In this document: piece by piece, positions 18,800-27,656 of the stretch
How the letters are laid out: every line of letters starts with the position of its first letter
Numbering within the stretch: position 1 is the first letter of the stretch
DNA from: JBNRMR01 sp050942895
GTDB taxonomy: Bacteria > Bacillota > Clostridia > Christensenellales > UBA1750
Assembly: GCA_050942895.1 (NCBI GenBank)
Contig: JBMNOE010000009.1
Coordinates: 21,072-85,071, forward strand
DNA length: 64,000 bases
Direction: 5' to 3'
Position numbers and translations under genes: made by a program
Notes under the pieces: generated by a model
What the model saw: the letters and a program-made list of their open reading frames with translations, nothing else
Database searches by the model: none
What the model was told of the DNA's origin: nothing

Positions 18800-20362
18800 C
18801 TACTTGGGCTGATCTCCCTTGGTTAACATATAAAGATGCGCGCTTTGGGCCTGCAGATGAAGCGGCAGTTTATGCACTCCCCCCTCCACGACAATCTGGT
18901 ATTCCCTGTTCGGCGTCAGCTCCGCCGCTTTTCTGAGGGCAGCCATGTCTACCGCATCCGGCTCACGCCTTCCTCCCATTGCCTGCCAAAGACGGTATGT
19001 ATTATGATGCTCCCGATCCATAAGATACACCTGCACATTGTAAACACCATCCTTCAGCCCACGGATTTCAGCCGTGCCGCTGCGGGGCGCAGACATCGCC
19101 TCCTCGTCATATTCGCTGAAATGATATGCCAAAACCTGTGCGCCACCGCCATTTTTAGCCGCCAGTATTCCCACTGGCCCGCCCGAGTTGAGCCCGCTCA
19201 CAGCAGCAAGCCTATCTCCCATTAAAGAGAGTAGTTCATGGGCGGTCTGAATCGGCTTGGGCAGCCTATGCGCCGTAGTAAGAGAGCGATGGCCATGGAA
19301 TATCTGGCCGAAATGATCCTCTGCGCAAAACCCCCAGTACAGCAGCATCGAAACCTCAAAGCCGAACTTTTCCCTCAGCTTGAATATGCAATCAACCAGC
19401 TTTATAAAAAACAGCGCAGAGAACTCACTATCGCGTATTGATAGGGCGGTATGGTCAAGGGAGCTCTTTTCGTAATGGGAACAAACCCCCCATTCATTCA
19501 AATGGAAGGGCACGTTTATAAGGGACGGGTATGCGCCTATGCTCCGGCCGATCCAAAGGAGTTCGTGGACAAACCTCTGCACCGTCGGCATTGCAAGGGG
19601 ATATTCGTTAATCCAGCCTCCGGACATGCCGTATATATGGTGAGAGATAAAGTCGATGCGCGTACCCTTCTCCCCTGTCTCAGCGTTTGTTCCGTTTACC
19701 ACATGGTTTAAAAACCCCTTTAGGAAAGGAAGCGTATATGTGCCGGGGCCGCCCACCTGCAAAGAGCCGTCCACCCCCGTCACTGCGGCTACAAAGATAT
19801 CATACATGCGGTAGAATTGGGGCCAATCATCCACAGCCCAACTGTCCGGCTCGTTCCAGACCTCAAAATACCAGGTGCGCACCTCCTCTATCCCAAATCG
19901 CGCCACCAGGTTTTGCGTGAAAGCCACGAGGAGGTTTCGCCATTTCCCCCAATCATTTGGCCAGGAGCGACCATTATGCCTGCCCTCTTCCACCCCGCCG
20001 ACCGCGTCACTTTCCCGAATAAGCGCCTTGGGCAGATAGTCCATCTCCACCACCGGTTTGATGCCATATTCAAGATATTTTTCATAAATTCCGTTCATGC
20101 GCTCGAAGCTGTAAATGGGGTTCCCGTGTTCATCCTCGCTGTAGGCCTCGCCGCCTGCGCGCAGGGTTTCGCGGGTAATCTCGCTCAGCGCATGATGGTT
20201 GCGCAGATAGCGGCAGGTGCCGAATTTGCGCATGCGCTCCATTAGATATGCTCCGCTTTCACTCAGGCACAACGGATAGAGGGAGTCCAGCCCCGCTGCG
20301 GCCCAAAACCTTGTGTTCTCTCCCTCGTCCTTTAAAAGGTCAATTAATACGCTTAACGCCAT
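18800..20362 (-). CDS. GH39-family glycoside hydrolase (beta-xylosidase-like)
   Basis: Glycosidase of clan GH-A, 520 residues, no signal peptide, so it would cleave imported oligosaccharides in the cytosol. The acid/base Glu is E171 in FEVWNEPDSW. The nucleophile candidate is E290 in FHLNEWG, at the right spacing for family 39. HHIYG near 241 is another family feature. The C-terminal 100 residues form a beta domain. It is the last gene of the AraC-binding protein-permease operon, starting 5 bp after the permease. GH39 covers beta-xylosidases and alpha-L-iduronidases; xylose- or uronate-containing oligosaccharides are inferred, not shown. Close to GH30/GH5 in fold, but motif spacing favours GH39. 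Confidence 0.8.
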   Translation of the reverse strand: MALSVLIDLLKDEGENTRFWAAAGLDSLYPLCLSESGAYLMERMRKFGTCRYLRNHHALSEITRETLRAGGEAYSEDEHGNPIYSFERMNGIYEKYLEYGIKPVVEMDYLPKALIRESDAVGGVEEGRHNGRSWPNDWGKWRNLLVAFTQNLVARFGIEEVRTWYFEVWNEPDSWAVDDWPQFYRMYDIFVAAVTGVDGSLQVGGPGTYTLPFLKGFLNHVVNGTNAETGEKGTRIDFISHHIYGMSGGWINEYPLAMPTVQRFVHELLWIGRSIGAYPSLINVPFHLNEWGVCSHYEKSSLDHTALSIRDSEFSALFFIKLVDCIFKLREKFGFEVSMLLYWGFCAEDHFGQIFHGHRSLTTAHRLPKPIQTAHELLSLMGDRLAAVSGLNSGGPVGILAAKNGGGAQVLAYHFSEYDEEAMSAPRSGTAEIRGLKDGVYNVQVYLMDREHHNTYRLWQAMGGRREPDAVDMAALRKAAELTPNREYQIVVEGGVHKLPLHLQAQSAHLYMLTKGDQPK

Positions 20363-20366
20363 ATCT

Positions 20367-21242
20367 TCACCCCTTTAGCGACCCGATCATAAGGCCGCCC
20401 ACAAAATATTTTTGCAGAAAAGGGTAAATGAGCAATATCGGCACCGTGGAAACTATTATGGTGGCCGCCTTCACCCCTTCCTCAATCTGTTGGTATTCCA
20501 GCCCCGCGTTCTTGATATCCAAGCTCGTGCCCAAAATCAGCATGTCACGCAGGATCAACTGTAACGGATATTTGCTGGCCTCCCGCAGGAATATCATGGC
20601 GTTGAACCAACTATTCCAGTGGCCGACGCCGTAATATAGAACCATAACAGCCATCGCAGGGACCGACAGCGGAATAAATATGCGAAATAGCACCGTACCG
20701 TGCCCTGCACCATCTATGAAAACAGATTCCACAAGGCTATCGGGGATGGTCTGAAAATACGACCTTAGCACGATCATATTATAGGTGCTGATTGCACTGG
20801 GCAGTATCAGCGCCCAAAGGCTGTTGTACAGGCCCAGCGACCTCACCGTCAGCCAGAAGGGGATGAGGCCGCCCGAAAAATACATGGTGATCAATATCAT
20901 GATCATAATCGGCTTGAACCAAAACACATTCTTTCTCGACAGAAAATAGGCACCCAGGCTAGTGAGCGACAGATTAAACATGAGGCCCACAACCAGAACA
21001 AAAAGCGTGTTTCTATAGCCCGAGCTGATTCTGTGGTTGCTCAACACGATCTCGTAGCTCAGAGTGCTGAAGCCCAGCGGCCTCCATATTATTCCGCGAT
21101 GGCGGATTAGCTGGGAAGAGTCGCTCAAAGATGTGAAAAGAACATAGAGCATCGGGTAGAGCAAGAGAACCGAAACAATGCAAAAGAATAAAACTATGAG
21201 GATATTGGCGAAACGGCTTGAAAAAGATTTACTGTATATCAT
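20367..21242 (-). CDS. Carbohydrate ABC transporter permease (LplC/YtcP, MalG type)
   Basis: 291-residue inner-membrane subunit with six predicted helices. The EAA loop that docks the ATPase is the segment around ESVFIDGAGHGTVLFRIFIP. The protein ends YPFLQKYFVGGLMIGSLKG, typical of the LplC/YtcP group that works with long binding proteins of the LipO family. Partner of the permease at 21254-22201. No ATPase gene is in the operon, which is normal for this group; a shared MsmX-like ATPase elsewhere is expected from established work in Bacillus. Confidence 0.92.
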   Translation of the reverse strand: MIYSKSFSSRFANILIVLFFCIVSVLLLYPMLYVLFTSLSDSSQLIRHRGIIWRPLGFSTLSYEIVLSNHRISSGYRNTLFVLVVGLMFNLSLTSLGAYFLSRKNVFWFKPIMIMILITMYFSGGLIPFWLTVRSLGLYNSLWALILPSAISTYNMIVLRSYFQTIPDSLVESVFIDGAGHGTVLFRIFIPLSVPAMAVMVLYYGVGHWNSWFNAMIFLREASKYPLQLILRDMLILGTSLDIKNAGLEYQQIEEGVKAATIIVSTVPILLIYPFLQKYFVGGLMIGSLKG

Positions 21243-21253
21243 AACAACGTCTC

Positions 21254-22201
21254 CTAAAACAGGCTGCTTTCCGTCAGCTTACGGCTGATGCCATTGGCCA
21301 TGAAAACCAGCGCGAAGTTAATTATGGAGTTAAATAGACCGACAGCAGAGGAAAAGCTCCAACTGAATTCCAGCAGACCGCGCCGGTAAACATAGGAGGA
21401 TATGACGTCAGCTACCTCTAGCGTGGCAGGGTTTTGGAGCAAGATGATCTTTTCTGAACCGACGGAGAGCATGTTGCCTACCTGCATTATGAACAATATT
21501 ACAATTGTCGGCTTGATGCTTGGCAGCGTTATGTGCACGGTGCTGCGCAGGCGGCCTGCTCCGTCCAGCGCCGCAGCCTCGTAAAGCTGCGAGTCGATGC
21601 CCGCAATCGCCGCCAAGTATATGATTGAACCCCAGCCAACTTCCTTCCAGACGCCGCTGCTGACATAGATGGTGCGAAAATAGGCCGTTTCCTGCAACAG
21701 CGATTTCGCTTCCAACCCAAAGACAGCACGAACTTGGTTAAAAAGGCCGTCGCTCAGGCTAAAATCCGTCAGCATACCGCACACGACCACCAGTGAAACG
21801 AAATGCGGGAAATAGCTGATTGTCTGCGTGATGCGCTTAAACATCTTGTTTTGAAGCTCGTTTAGCAGCAGCGCAAAAAGTATGGGTGCCGGAAAAGCGA
21901 AGACAAGGCTATATAAGCTTATTAGAACAGTGTTGCGGATTAGCCGTCCAAAGAAGGGAGATGTCATAAAATCCGCAAAATGCCTAAGGCCATACATATC
22001 GGTAAAAGGGCTGCCAAGGATGCCCTTTGCAGGCGAATAATCCTTGAACGCAATTATTACACCAAACATCGGAACATATGAAAAGATAATATAAAAAGCC
22101 AGAACCGGCAGAACCATCAAATAGAGCACCCGGTTTCGGACGAAATCGCGCTTGATGAGCTTCCACTGAGAGCCCTTGCGCGGCAGCATTGCAGACGACA
22201 A
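21254..22201 (-). CDS. Carbohydrate ABC transporter permease (LplB/YteP, MalF type)
   Basis: 315-residue inner-membrane permease. The first helix is YLMVLPVLAFYIIFSYVPMF, followed by GVIIAFKDYSPAKG, a signature of the LplB/YteP branch. The EAA loop is around YEAAALDGAGRLRSTVHITL. I place the start at TTG 22201, 7 nt after a perfect AGGAGG; an open frame from 22246 would bury that site inside the coding region. It lies between the binding protein and the second permease, 11 bp from the latter. Confidence 0.9.
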   Translation of the reverse strand: MSSAMLPRKGSQWKLIKRDFVRNRVLYLMVLPVLAFYIIFSYVPMFGVIIAFKDYSPAKGILGSPFTDMYGLRHFADFMTSPFFGRLIRNTVLISLYSLVFAFPAPILFALLLNELQNKMFKRITQTISYFPHFVSLVVVCGMLTDFSLSDGLFNQVRAVFGLEAKSLLQETAYFRTIYVSSGVWKEVGWGSIIYLAAIAGIDSQLYEAAALDGAGRLRSTVHITLPSIKPTIVILFIMQVGNMLSVGSEKIILLQNPATLEVADVISSYVYRRGLLEFSWSFSSAVGLFNSIINFALVFMANGISRKLTESSLF

Positions 22202-22279
22202 AAGATGACCTCCTCGCATTATCATAAAGAAGACAGGGCGGCGCATTGCTTTTGACGGCCGCCCTGCTCAGGCTGTTTA

Positions 22280-23953
22280 TCAGCGTGTTAGATATCGCTC
22301 GTAGGCTATCTGCTTAAATTCGAGCACCTGTGAAGCGCCATACGATTCAAGCGTTGAAAGGAAGTTGTCGTAGTTTGCAAAGTTCTCCGTGCCGATGATG
22401 AATTTCACGACCATCTCTCGGCAGTAGGTGTCCAGGTCATTTGCTTTGCTGGTGATATATGTCGCCTCGGTAGAGGTGTGGGTAATGGGCGGCAGAATTA
22501 ACTTCTCCATGTTGTTTTGTGCCCATACGACTTTGATCTCCATCAGAGCATCGGGATAGGCAAAATCATGATCAAGGCCCCGATAGGGGAAGTTGGAAAC
22601 ACGGCCAAATAACGAGCGTACTGCCCGCGCATCCATGCCATCCGGATTATCAAGCATATAGCCGCCGGCAACCACTTTATCGCCCTCCAGCTCATATGAA
22701 ACGCCCTCGGTTCCATAAGCGTTCAGCATCTGCCCCTCATCTCCCCAGGAATAATCACAGAAGCGGAATGCTTTTTCGATCTCTTTACACTGAGAGCTGA
22801 TTGCAAATGGGAATGCGCCGGAATATGAGTTGTTCAGCTGTCCAAAATTTCTATCATCTCCGGCGTTGAGCACGGGCGTTGGAACAGCGTTAATCTCAAA
22901 GGAGGCATCGTCCGCCGTGGCCAGCAATATGTTAAGCAAATTGCCTGCCTGAATGATCGCCATGCCGGAATCGCCGCTTGAAAGCTTCGCCTCCACAGAC
23001 GCCTTGTTTATGCTGGGCATGTCTCGATCGATGAGGCCTTCGGCATACCAGCGGTTCATCTCCATTAAAAAATCCTTATAGGCCGGCTCCAGCGGGCCAT
23101 ACTTTACCTGTTCATCCATCACAAAATACGGATAGCACACTTCATAAGGCGAGCTGAGCGTTGAGGCGGCATACTCAAGGAACAGCCAGCGATACTCAAA
23201 CGTCAAAGGCGCAGGCGCGCCGATTTCGTTTTTAAATGCAACAAGGGCGTTATACAACTCGCTCATGGTGACGGGAACCTCCATGCCGACCTGATCCAGC
23301 CAGTCCTTGCGCACGACCATGCCGGTGTAATTCATGCCGCCTATTTCCGCTATATAGGGAAAGCAATAGAGCTGTCCGTCGTCCGTTGATATATCGCTGC
23401 GAATCTTAGGCTCTTTTTCAAGCGCCAAAAGGAAGTTTGGGTAGTGTTCTTCATATCCGTCAAAGGGGATTATATAGCCTTCGTTTATGGCTGTTGTTGG
23501 GCCTCCGGGAAAATTCAACCAGTTAGCCTGAAGGATGTCGGGATAATCCATTGAGGCCAGAAGCAGTATGAATTGTTCGCTCGCCGCCATAGGATTCGAC
23601 GCCCCACCGATGTGTTCCAGAGTCACGCCTGTTCGGTTTTGAAGCTCAGTCCAAAAGTAATGCTCCTGCGCCCATTCGGGCACCGTGGACATGTCCACCG
23701 GGTCGGTGTTGATAGTGAGCGTGACTGGCTCCATAGGATAGGTAAAGGCATCTGCCTGGCCGTCACTGGTTTCTCCCGCCTGCGCAATCTGTGTGCCGGA
23801 TGTGGCCGCCGGCGTGGCGGCTGCCTGCGCTGCGGGGGGCGTGGACGATCCAACTGATGGGCTGTCCGTGGTGGTACATGCGCCTACAAGCATGCTCACC
23901 AACAGTAGAAGTGCAATTGCCATTGCTGACTTACGCTGGGTTTTGATCTGCAT
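22280..23953 (-). CDS. Sugar-binding lipoprotein (LipO/YtcQ-type, SBP family 1)
   Basis: Membrane-anchored substrate-binding protein of the carbohydrate transporter, 557 residues. A lipoprotein signal peptide ends at LVGAC with the lipid-modified Cys at residue 26, followed by a Thr/Ala/Pro-rich linker to about 75. The rest is the long two-lobed fold of the LipO/YtcQ group. The start is ATG 23953 behind AAGGGGGA, which leaves a 26-residue prolipoprotein signal; an upstream frame to 24007 is rejected. Its promoter lies at 24007-24036. The bound sugar is probably an oligosaccharide related to the GH39 substrate. Confidence 0.93.
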   Translation of the reverse strand: MQIKTQRKSAMAIALLLLVSMLVGACTTTDSPSVGSSTPPAAQAAATPAATSGTQIAQAGETSDGQADAFTYPMEPVTLTINTDPVDMSTVPEWAQEHYFWTELQNRTGVTLEHIGGASNPMAASEQFILLLASMDYPDILQANWLNFPGGPTTAINEGYIIPFDGYEEHYPNFLLALEKEPKIRSDISTDDGQLYCFPYIAEIGGMNYTGMVVRKDWLDQVGMEVPVTMSELYNALVAFKNEIGAPAPLTFEYRWLFLEYAASTLSSPYEVCYPYFVMDEQVKYGPLEPAYKDFLMEMNRWYAEGLIDRDMPSINKASVEAKLSSGDSGMAIIQAGNLLNILLATADDASFEINAVPTPVLNAGDDRNFGQLNNSYSGAFPFAISSQCKEIEKAFRFCDYSWGDEGQMLNAYGTEGVSYELEGDKVVAGGYMLDNPDGMDARAVRSLFGRVSNFPYRGLDHDFAYPDALMEIKVVWAQNNMEKLILPPITHTSTEATYITSKANDLDTYCREMVVKFIIGTENFANYDNFLSTLESYGASQVLEFKQIAYERYLTR

Positions 23954-24006
23954 CCATGGTTCCCCCTTTATTAAGTTTTGCACATCGGCTGTGCGTGTGT
24001 GATTCA

Positions 24007-24036
24007 ATTATATAGATGCAGTGAAAAGCCAGACAA
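24007..24036 (-). promoter_or_regulatory. Promoter of the binding protein-permease-GH39 operon
   Basis: Minus-strand -35 TTGTCT (24031-24036), 18-nt spacer, -10 TATAAT (24007-24012). It sits just beyond the stop of the AraC-type regulator gene. The weak -35 and long spacer suit an activator-dependent promoter. Confidence 0.5.
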
Positions 24037-24044
24037 TCTTCGAT

Positions 24045-26312
24045 TTATTCACTTATGGACGATATGGTTTTTTTGATATGTTCAATATCATCGCCGTTGA
24101 CTTTATGTTCATGATCGGACAGTATATCCCGGTATTTCCCCGGAGTTATCCCCTCGTAGCGCTTGAAAACGCGGATGAAAGTATTGCTGTTCAGATAGCC
24201 GACCCGTTCGGCAATTTGGCCTATTGGCATCTCCGAGGATGCCAGCAGATGCTTTGAAGCGCTGATTCGAGATACATTTATCTGATTTAGCAAACCTTCT
24301 CCCGTTGAATCCTTAAACAAATTAAAAAGCTTGGTTCTGGACTTGCTAAATGTCTCGCATATCTGTTCCACTGAAAGCGCAGGATCAAAATAGCGGCGGT
24401 TTATGTAGGCTATGATGCGCTCCTTTAGCTCTATATCCTCATCCTTCTTTTCCTTCAATATCATCTCGCACACAGCGCTCACCGCATGCTCCAAAAAGGC
24501 ATAATTCTCATCGATGTTTTTGCTTTCAAGGTTATGCAGCTTTTGCATAGGAAACTGGCGGATCATCTGCGGACTCGTTTGATCGGCAATGGCCTTATAA
24601 AGGGAGCTTATTATATCATACAAAAGTATGCGCAGATGCTCCTGGCTGCCATGGCTGTTTTGCAGGTTTTTAGCCCATATCTCCCGCATCAAATTTAACG
24701 CCGCTTCACTGTTGCCGGAGGATATGGCCCCCATAAATCGGCGCTCATGCTCCATTGGGTAGTAATACACCGTTGACTCCGGCATGGTGATCTGAGTGTA
24801 GGAAACCGGCTGTGACGCTCCCGTCGCAAGGGCGTATTCCACGCAGTAAAGCGCCTCCTCGTATGCATCGCTGATGCCCATTGCCGAGGAGTGTATCGAG
24901 CTCACGCCGACTGCAAGATCGCTGAAGCGGCGGCTGAGCTGGTCATGCAAACAAAAAACAGATTCATTGAGCACAGCTTCGTCCAGCCGAGCGATCTCTG
25001 CCAAAAAAGCGATACGTCCGGAGATCTCCACGCTGTGGCCATAGAGCTTGAACTGCCGCATGTCTCCCGGCCGAAGTTCTCCCCGAAGACCTTCACCTTG
25101 AGGGTCAGGCTCAAACAAAATCACAGCGAACAAGCCGGAAGAATAATCCAGTTGGAGCAAGGAGAGATATTCCTCGGCAGGAATGCCCATGCCTGCCCGC
25201 CCAAGCATCAACCTTGTCAGATATGCTTGTTGCAGCTTGCTTGTGCGCTCCTGGAGAAGCTGCCGCTCTTGCTGGCGGTTTGCGAACACGCTGTCTATAG
25301 AATCCCTTAAAAAAGCATATTCGCTCTCATTTGCCAGGCTGTTCAGTTGTAGATTGCTTTCAAGTTGATAGACCAGGGCGCGAAGGGGGGAGTAATTGCG
25401 CCGCATAGCATATGCGATTATGAAGATACAAACGCCAAATGAAACAGCGATTGCCGAGTATCCGACAAGCTTGATCCCCTTGCTTTCCTCCAGATAGATA
25501 TCCCTTGGTATCAGCGATTCGTAGCGGAAGCCGGTTTCCTGTGAGACAATAGATGACTTGATGTAAAGGCTCGTGTCTTCAGGAAGACTTCCTTCGTAAT
25601 TTGCCGCCAGCTTCGTGCCGCCGGGGTCATAGATTGTAACCAGCATACCCTCTCCCGTGCTGATCCGGCTGATGAGGTGGGCGATAGCATCGGACTTCAG
25701 CTGCATCACCAGCGCGCTGCGCGCCCCTGCGCCTGCAAGAGGACATATATACCATATACAGCTTTCCGCACTGTCTTCGATATACACGAACTCGTTTTGT
25801 GTCTTTTGAGTCAGCAGATCAAGCCATTGGTGGTGTGTCATATCTTCAAGACCGATCTCCGTCTCAAAAAACAGCTCGCTGCGCACCAGCGTAGCGTCGG
25901 ACATAACCAGATCGCTTTCCGACACATACAGGTAGACGCGCCGTATGGAGTCATTGCGCGTTACCACGCCCTTTAGCGATTCCTTTAAATAATACGCCGA
26001 TTGCGCGCTATATTTATCGAGAATGCCTTTTTCGTGGACGAGCCTTGTCACACGCTCATTGGCCGCCACATGCATGGAATCCTGAACAATTTTATTGATC
26101 CGCAAATCAACCGCTTCGTTTAGGAGCGCCAACATGCCCTCGTTTATTGTATCAGTCTGCTTTTGAATGACGCTGTCGGAGACGGAAAGGGAAATGATCG
26201 CCGTTATTATCGGCAAAAAAAGAACGAGCGCATAGGACAAAAGCCATGTGCCCAAAACACCTTTGCGCATTTTTCTAAAGTGTTGAAAGATGATACCATC
26301 ACCACCCAGCAT
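24045..26312 (-). CDS. AraC-family transcriptional regulator with membrane sensor domain
   Basis: 755 residues. A cytosolic start is followed by a membrane helix (LLSYALVLFLPIITAIISL, about 23-42), a large extracytoplasmic Cache-like domain to about 280, a second helix (AIAVSFGVCIFIIAYAM) and a cytosolic linker. The C-terminal AraC DNA-binding domain has two helix-turn-helix units (LSVEQICETFSKSRTKLFNL and MPIGQIAERVGYLNSNTF, then FKRYEGITPGKYRD). This architecture senses an extracellular ligand and activates adjacent transporter genes. The binding-protein promoter begins right after its stop. The exact start is uncertain; no clear ribosome site precedes 26312, and ATG 26270 is an alternative. 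Intact counterpart of the pseudogene at 9791-10814. Confidence 0.9.
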   Translation of the reverse strand: MLGGDGIIFQHFRKMRKGVLGTWLLSYALVLFLPIITAIISLSVSDSVIQKQTDTINEGMLALLNEAVDLRINKIVQDSMHVAANERVTRLVHEKGILDKYSAQSAYYLKESLKGVVTRNDSIRRVYLYVSESDLVMSDATLVRSELFFETEIGLEDMTHHQWLDLLTQKTQNEFVYIEDSAESCIWYICPLAGAGARSALVMQLKSDAIAHLISRISTGEGMLVTIYDPGGTKLAANYEGSLPEDTSLYIKSSIVSQETGFRYESLIPRDIYLEESKGIKLVGYSAIAVSFGVCIFIIAYAMRRNYSPLRALVYQLESNLQLNSLANESEYAFLRDSIDSVFANRQQERQLLQERTSKLQQAYLTRLMLGRAGMGIPAEEYLSLLQLDYSSGLFAVILFEPDPQGEGLRGELRPGDMRQFKLYGHSVEISGRIAFLAEIARLDEAVLNESVFCLHDQLSRRFSDLAVGVSSIHSSAMGISDAYEEALYCVEYALATGASQPVSYTQITMPESTVYYYPMEHERRFMGAISSGNSEAALNLMREIWAKNLQNSHGSQEHLRILLYDIISSLYKAIADQTSPQMIRQFPMQKLHNLESKNIDENYAFLEHAVSAVCEMILKEKKDEDIELKERIIAYINRRYFDPALSVEQICETFSKSRTKLFNLFKDSTGEGLLNQINVSRISASKHLLASSEMPIGQIAERVGYLNSNTFIRVFKRYEGITPGKYRDILSDHEHKVNGDDIEHIKKTISSISE

Positions 26313-26481
26313 TTTATTTAATGCAGATCTTAGATATATCTATATTATAATTAATATATTCTAAATAGCAATAGGAAAGGGTTGTGAAACTCACAGCCAT
26401 ATGCAGGGCGGTTTTTTTTGGGGCAGATCCGCCGCGAGGAAAAACAAAGGATGCATCTGTCCTGCGGTTAAAATGAATAGC

Positions 26482-26511
26482 AAAAATCCGCCCCCGGCTG
26501 GAGGCGGATTC
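26482..26511 (-). terminator. Terminator of the cold shock gene
   Basis: Minus strand: AATCCGCC (plus 26503-26510) pairs with GGCGGATT (plus 26486-26493), followed by TTTT. It starts 11 bp after the csp stop. Confidence 0.85.
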
Positions 26512-26521
26512 GATGGGGAAG

Positions 26522-26734
26522 CTATGCTGTGCGAACGTTGATGGCCCGCAGCTTGCCTGAATCCTTTGGATCGGGCTCTGTGTCATACACGACTTTTTGA
26601 CCTTCGGCCAGTGTTTTATAGCCGCTGCCCTCAATTGCGGAAAAATGCACGAAGACATCCCCTGAGCCATCATCATTGGAGATAAACCCGAAGCCCTTGC
26701 TTTCATTGAACCATTTGACAGTGCCGTTATTCAT
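26522..26734 (-). CDS. Cold shock protein (CspA/CspB family)
   Basis: 70-residue single-stranded nucleic acid-binding RNA chaperone. Both RNA-binding motifs are present: RNP1 KGFGFIS near residue 13 and RNP2 DVFVHFSAI near 26, in a start [21 protein letters not shown] precedes the ATG. A strong sigma-A promoter at 26863-26891 implies a 5' leader of about 120 nt with a hairpin, as in other csp mRNAs. Several csp paralogues are usual per genome, so no number is assigned. Confidence 0.96.
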   Translation of the reverse strand: MNNGTVKWFNESKGFGFISNDDGSGDVFVHFSAIEGSGYKTLAEGQKVVYDTEPDPKDSGKLRAINVRTA

Positions 26735-26788
26735 AACGTACCTCCTATAAATTATTACATTGTTATAACTTTGCTGCTAAAATAAAAG

Positions 26789-26831
26789 CTACAGGAGACA
26801 AGTCAAACGAACATTGACCCACTTCCTGTAG
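26789..26831 (-). promoter_or_regulatory. Hairpin in the csp mRNA leader
   Basis: Outer stem CTACAGGA (26789-26796) with TCCTGTAG (26824-26831), perfect 8 bp, encloses a second stem GTCAA/TTGAC. It lies between the csp promoter and the ribosome site. A structured leader fits temperature-dependent csp translation, but the function here is inferred. Confidence 0.55.
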
Positions 26832-26862
26832 AAATCAATTAGTGCATTTAGAACATGCTCTC

Positions 26863-26891
26863 AGTATATATGAGCATGGCGAAAGTGTCAA
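26863..26891 (-). promoter_or_regulatory. Sigma-A promoter of the cold shock gene
   Basis: Minus-strand -35 TTGACA (26886-26891), 17-nt spacer, -10 TATACT (26863-26868). Predicted transcription start near 26856, giving a leader of about 120 nt. Confidence 0.75.
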
Positions 26892-27000
26892 GCCGTATAA
26901 TCCAATCTGCTGCCTTTACTGCAAACAACTGCCATTTTCCCAGCCGCTAAAAATGAATAATTGCACCTGTCTTTGACACAATAAGCCTGAGGTGATGAAT

Positions 27001-27180
27001 GTGGACAATCTTCAGGACCTGCCGATGGGCTTTGGCATGGCCTTACTCCAAAACAGGCAGGCTGCGATGTATTTCGGCTCCCTTCCCGAGGCGCAAAGAC
27101 AGCGTCTGATCAGCCAAGCGCAGGGCATAAGCTCAAAGGAAGAAATGCAGGCATTTGTGGATAGTTTAAGAACGAGGTGA
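27001..27180 (+). CDS. Small conserved-looking protein, paralogue of the next gene
   Basis: 59 residues, charged, no membrane segment. I prefer the GTG start at 27001, 8 nt after GAGG; ATG 26995 is too close to that site. The core YFGSLPEAQRQRLISQAQGI matches position by position the core of the next protein (YFDKLPDYVKDQISTRADGV), so the two are a tandem pair from duplication. Both end in a helix of the form EEMQAFVDSL or ESLRHYADNL. I do not recognise a named family. The stop overlaps the leader of the second gene. Confidence 0.65.
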   Translation: MDNLQDLPMGFGMALLQNRQAAMYFGSLPEAQRQRLISQAQGISSKEEMQAFVDSLRTR

Positions 27181-27185
27181 ACTTT

Positions 27186-27362
27186 ATGAAGCAAAAATAC
27201 AGGGATTTGTACGAGTTATTTAAGAACGATCAGGAAGCACGGCAGTATTTTGACAAGCTCCCCGATTATGTCAAAGACCAGATCAGCACCCGGGCTGACG
27301 GCGTTAACTCATTTGAGAGCCTTCGCCACTATGCGGATAATCTGACCCGAGGGGACGACTGA
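27186..27362 (+). CDS. Small protein, tandem paralogue of 27001-27180
   Basis: 58 residues, helical and charged, beginning MKQKYRDLYELFKNDQEARQ. Ribosome site GAGGTGAA lies 5 bp before ATG 27186. It shares with the preceding protein a Gln/Ala-rich helix, Y-F-x-x-L-P, a central helix, A-x-G-x-x-S and a final Asp/Ala-x-x-L helix. The 5-bp spacing implies one mRNA. Function unknown. Confidence 0.65.
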   Translation: MKQKYRDLYELFKNDQEARQYFDKLPDYVKDQISTRADGVNSFESLRHYADNLTRGDD

Positions 27363-27411
27363 GCAGTCATTGCCCCCTCCTAAAGATGACATATTTTTGA
27401 GGTTATTATTT

Positions 27412-27558
27412 ATGGAATCCAACAAAAATTTCCCCCTAAAACGTTCCTTTTCCAAGAAAAAATCCGACAAGCCGATACCGCAGGATATATATCCGGTCAT
27501 CGACACCGACCTTGCCCGGGATAATATCGAAAACGACCTGTCGGATATCGATATTTAA
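27412..27558 (+). CDS. Hypothetical small basic protein
   Basis: 48 residues starting at ATG 27412, 9 nt after GAGGT. The first half is Lys/Arg-rich (FPLKRSFSKKKSDKP), the second half acidic (IDTDLARDNIENDLSDIDI). No known family recognised. It follows the tandem pair by 49 bp on the same strand. Confidence 0.35.
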   Translation: MESNKNFPLKRSFSKKKSDKPIPQDIYPVIDTDLARDNIENDLSDIDI

Positions 27559-27656
27559 AGCGCGCAAATCTGCTTTGGAAAAGATGAAGATGAAGGCTTT
27601 GCGGTGTTTAAGCCCGCTGCGATATGCCATAATCTCCCCATGAGCAGAGTTATTAA

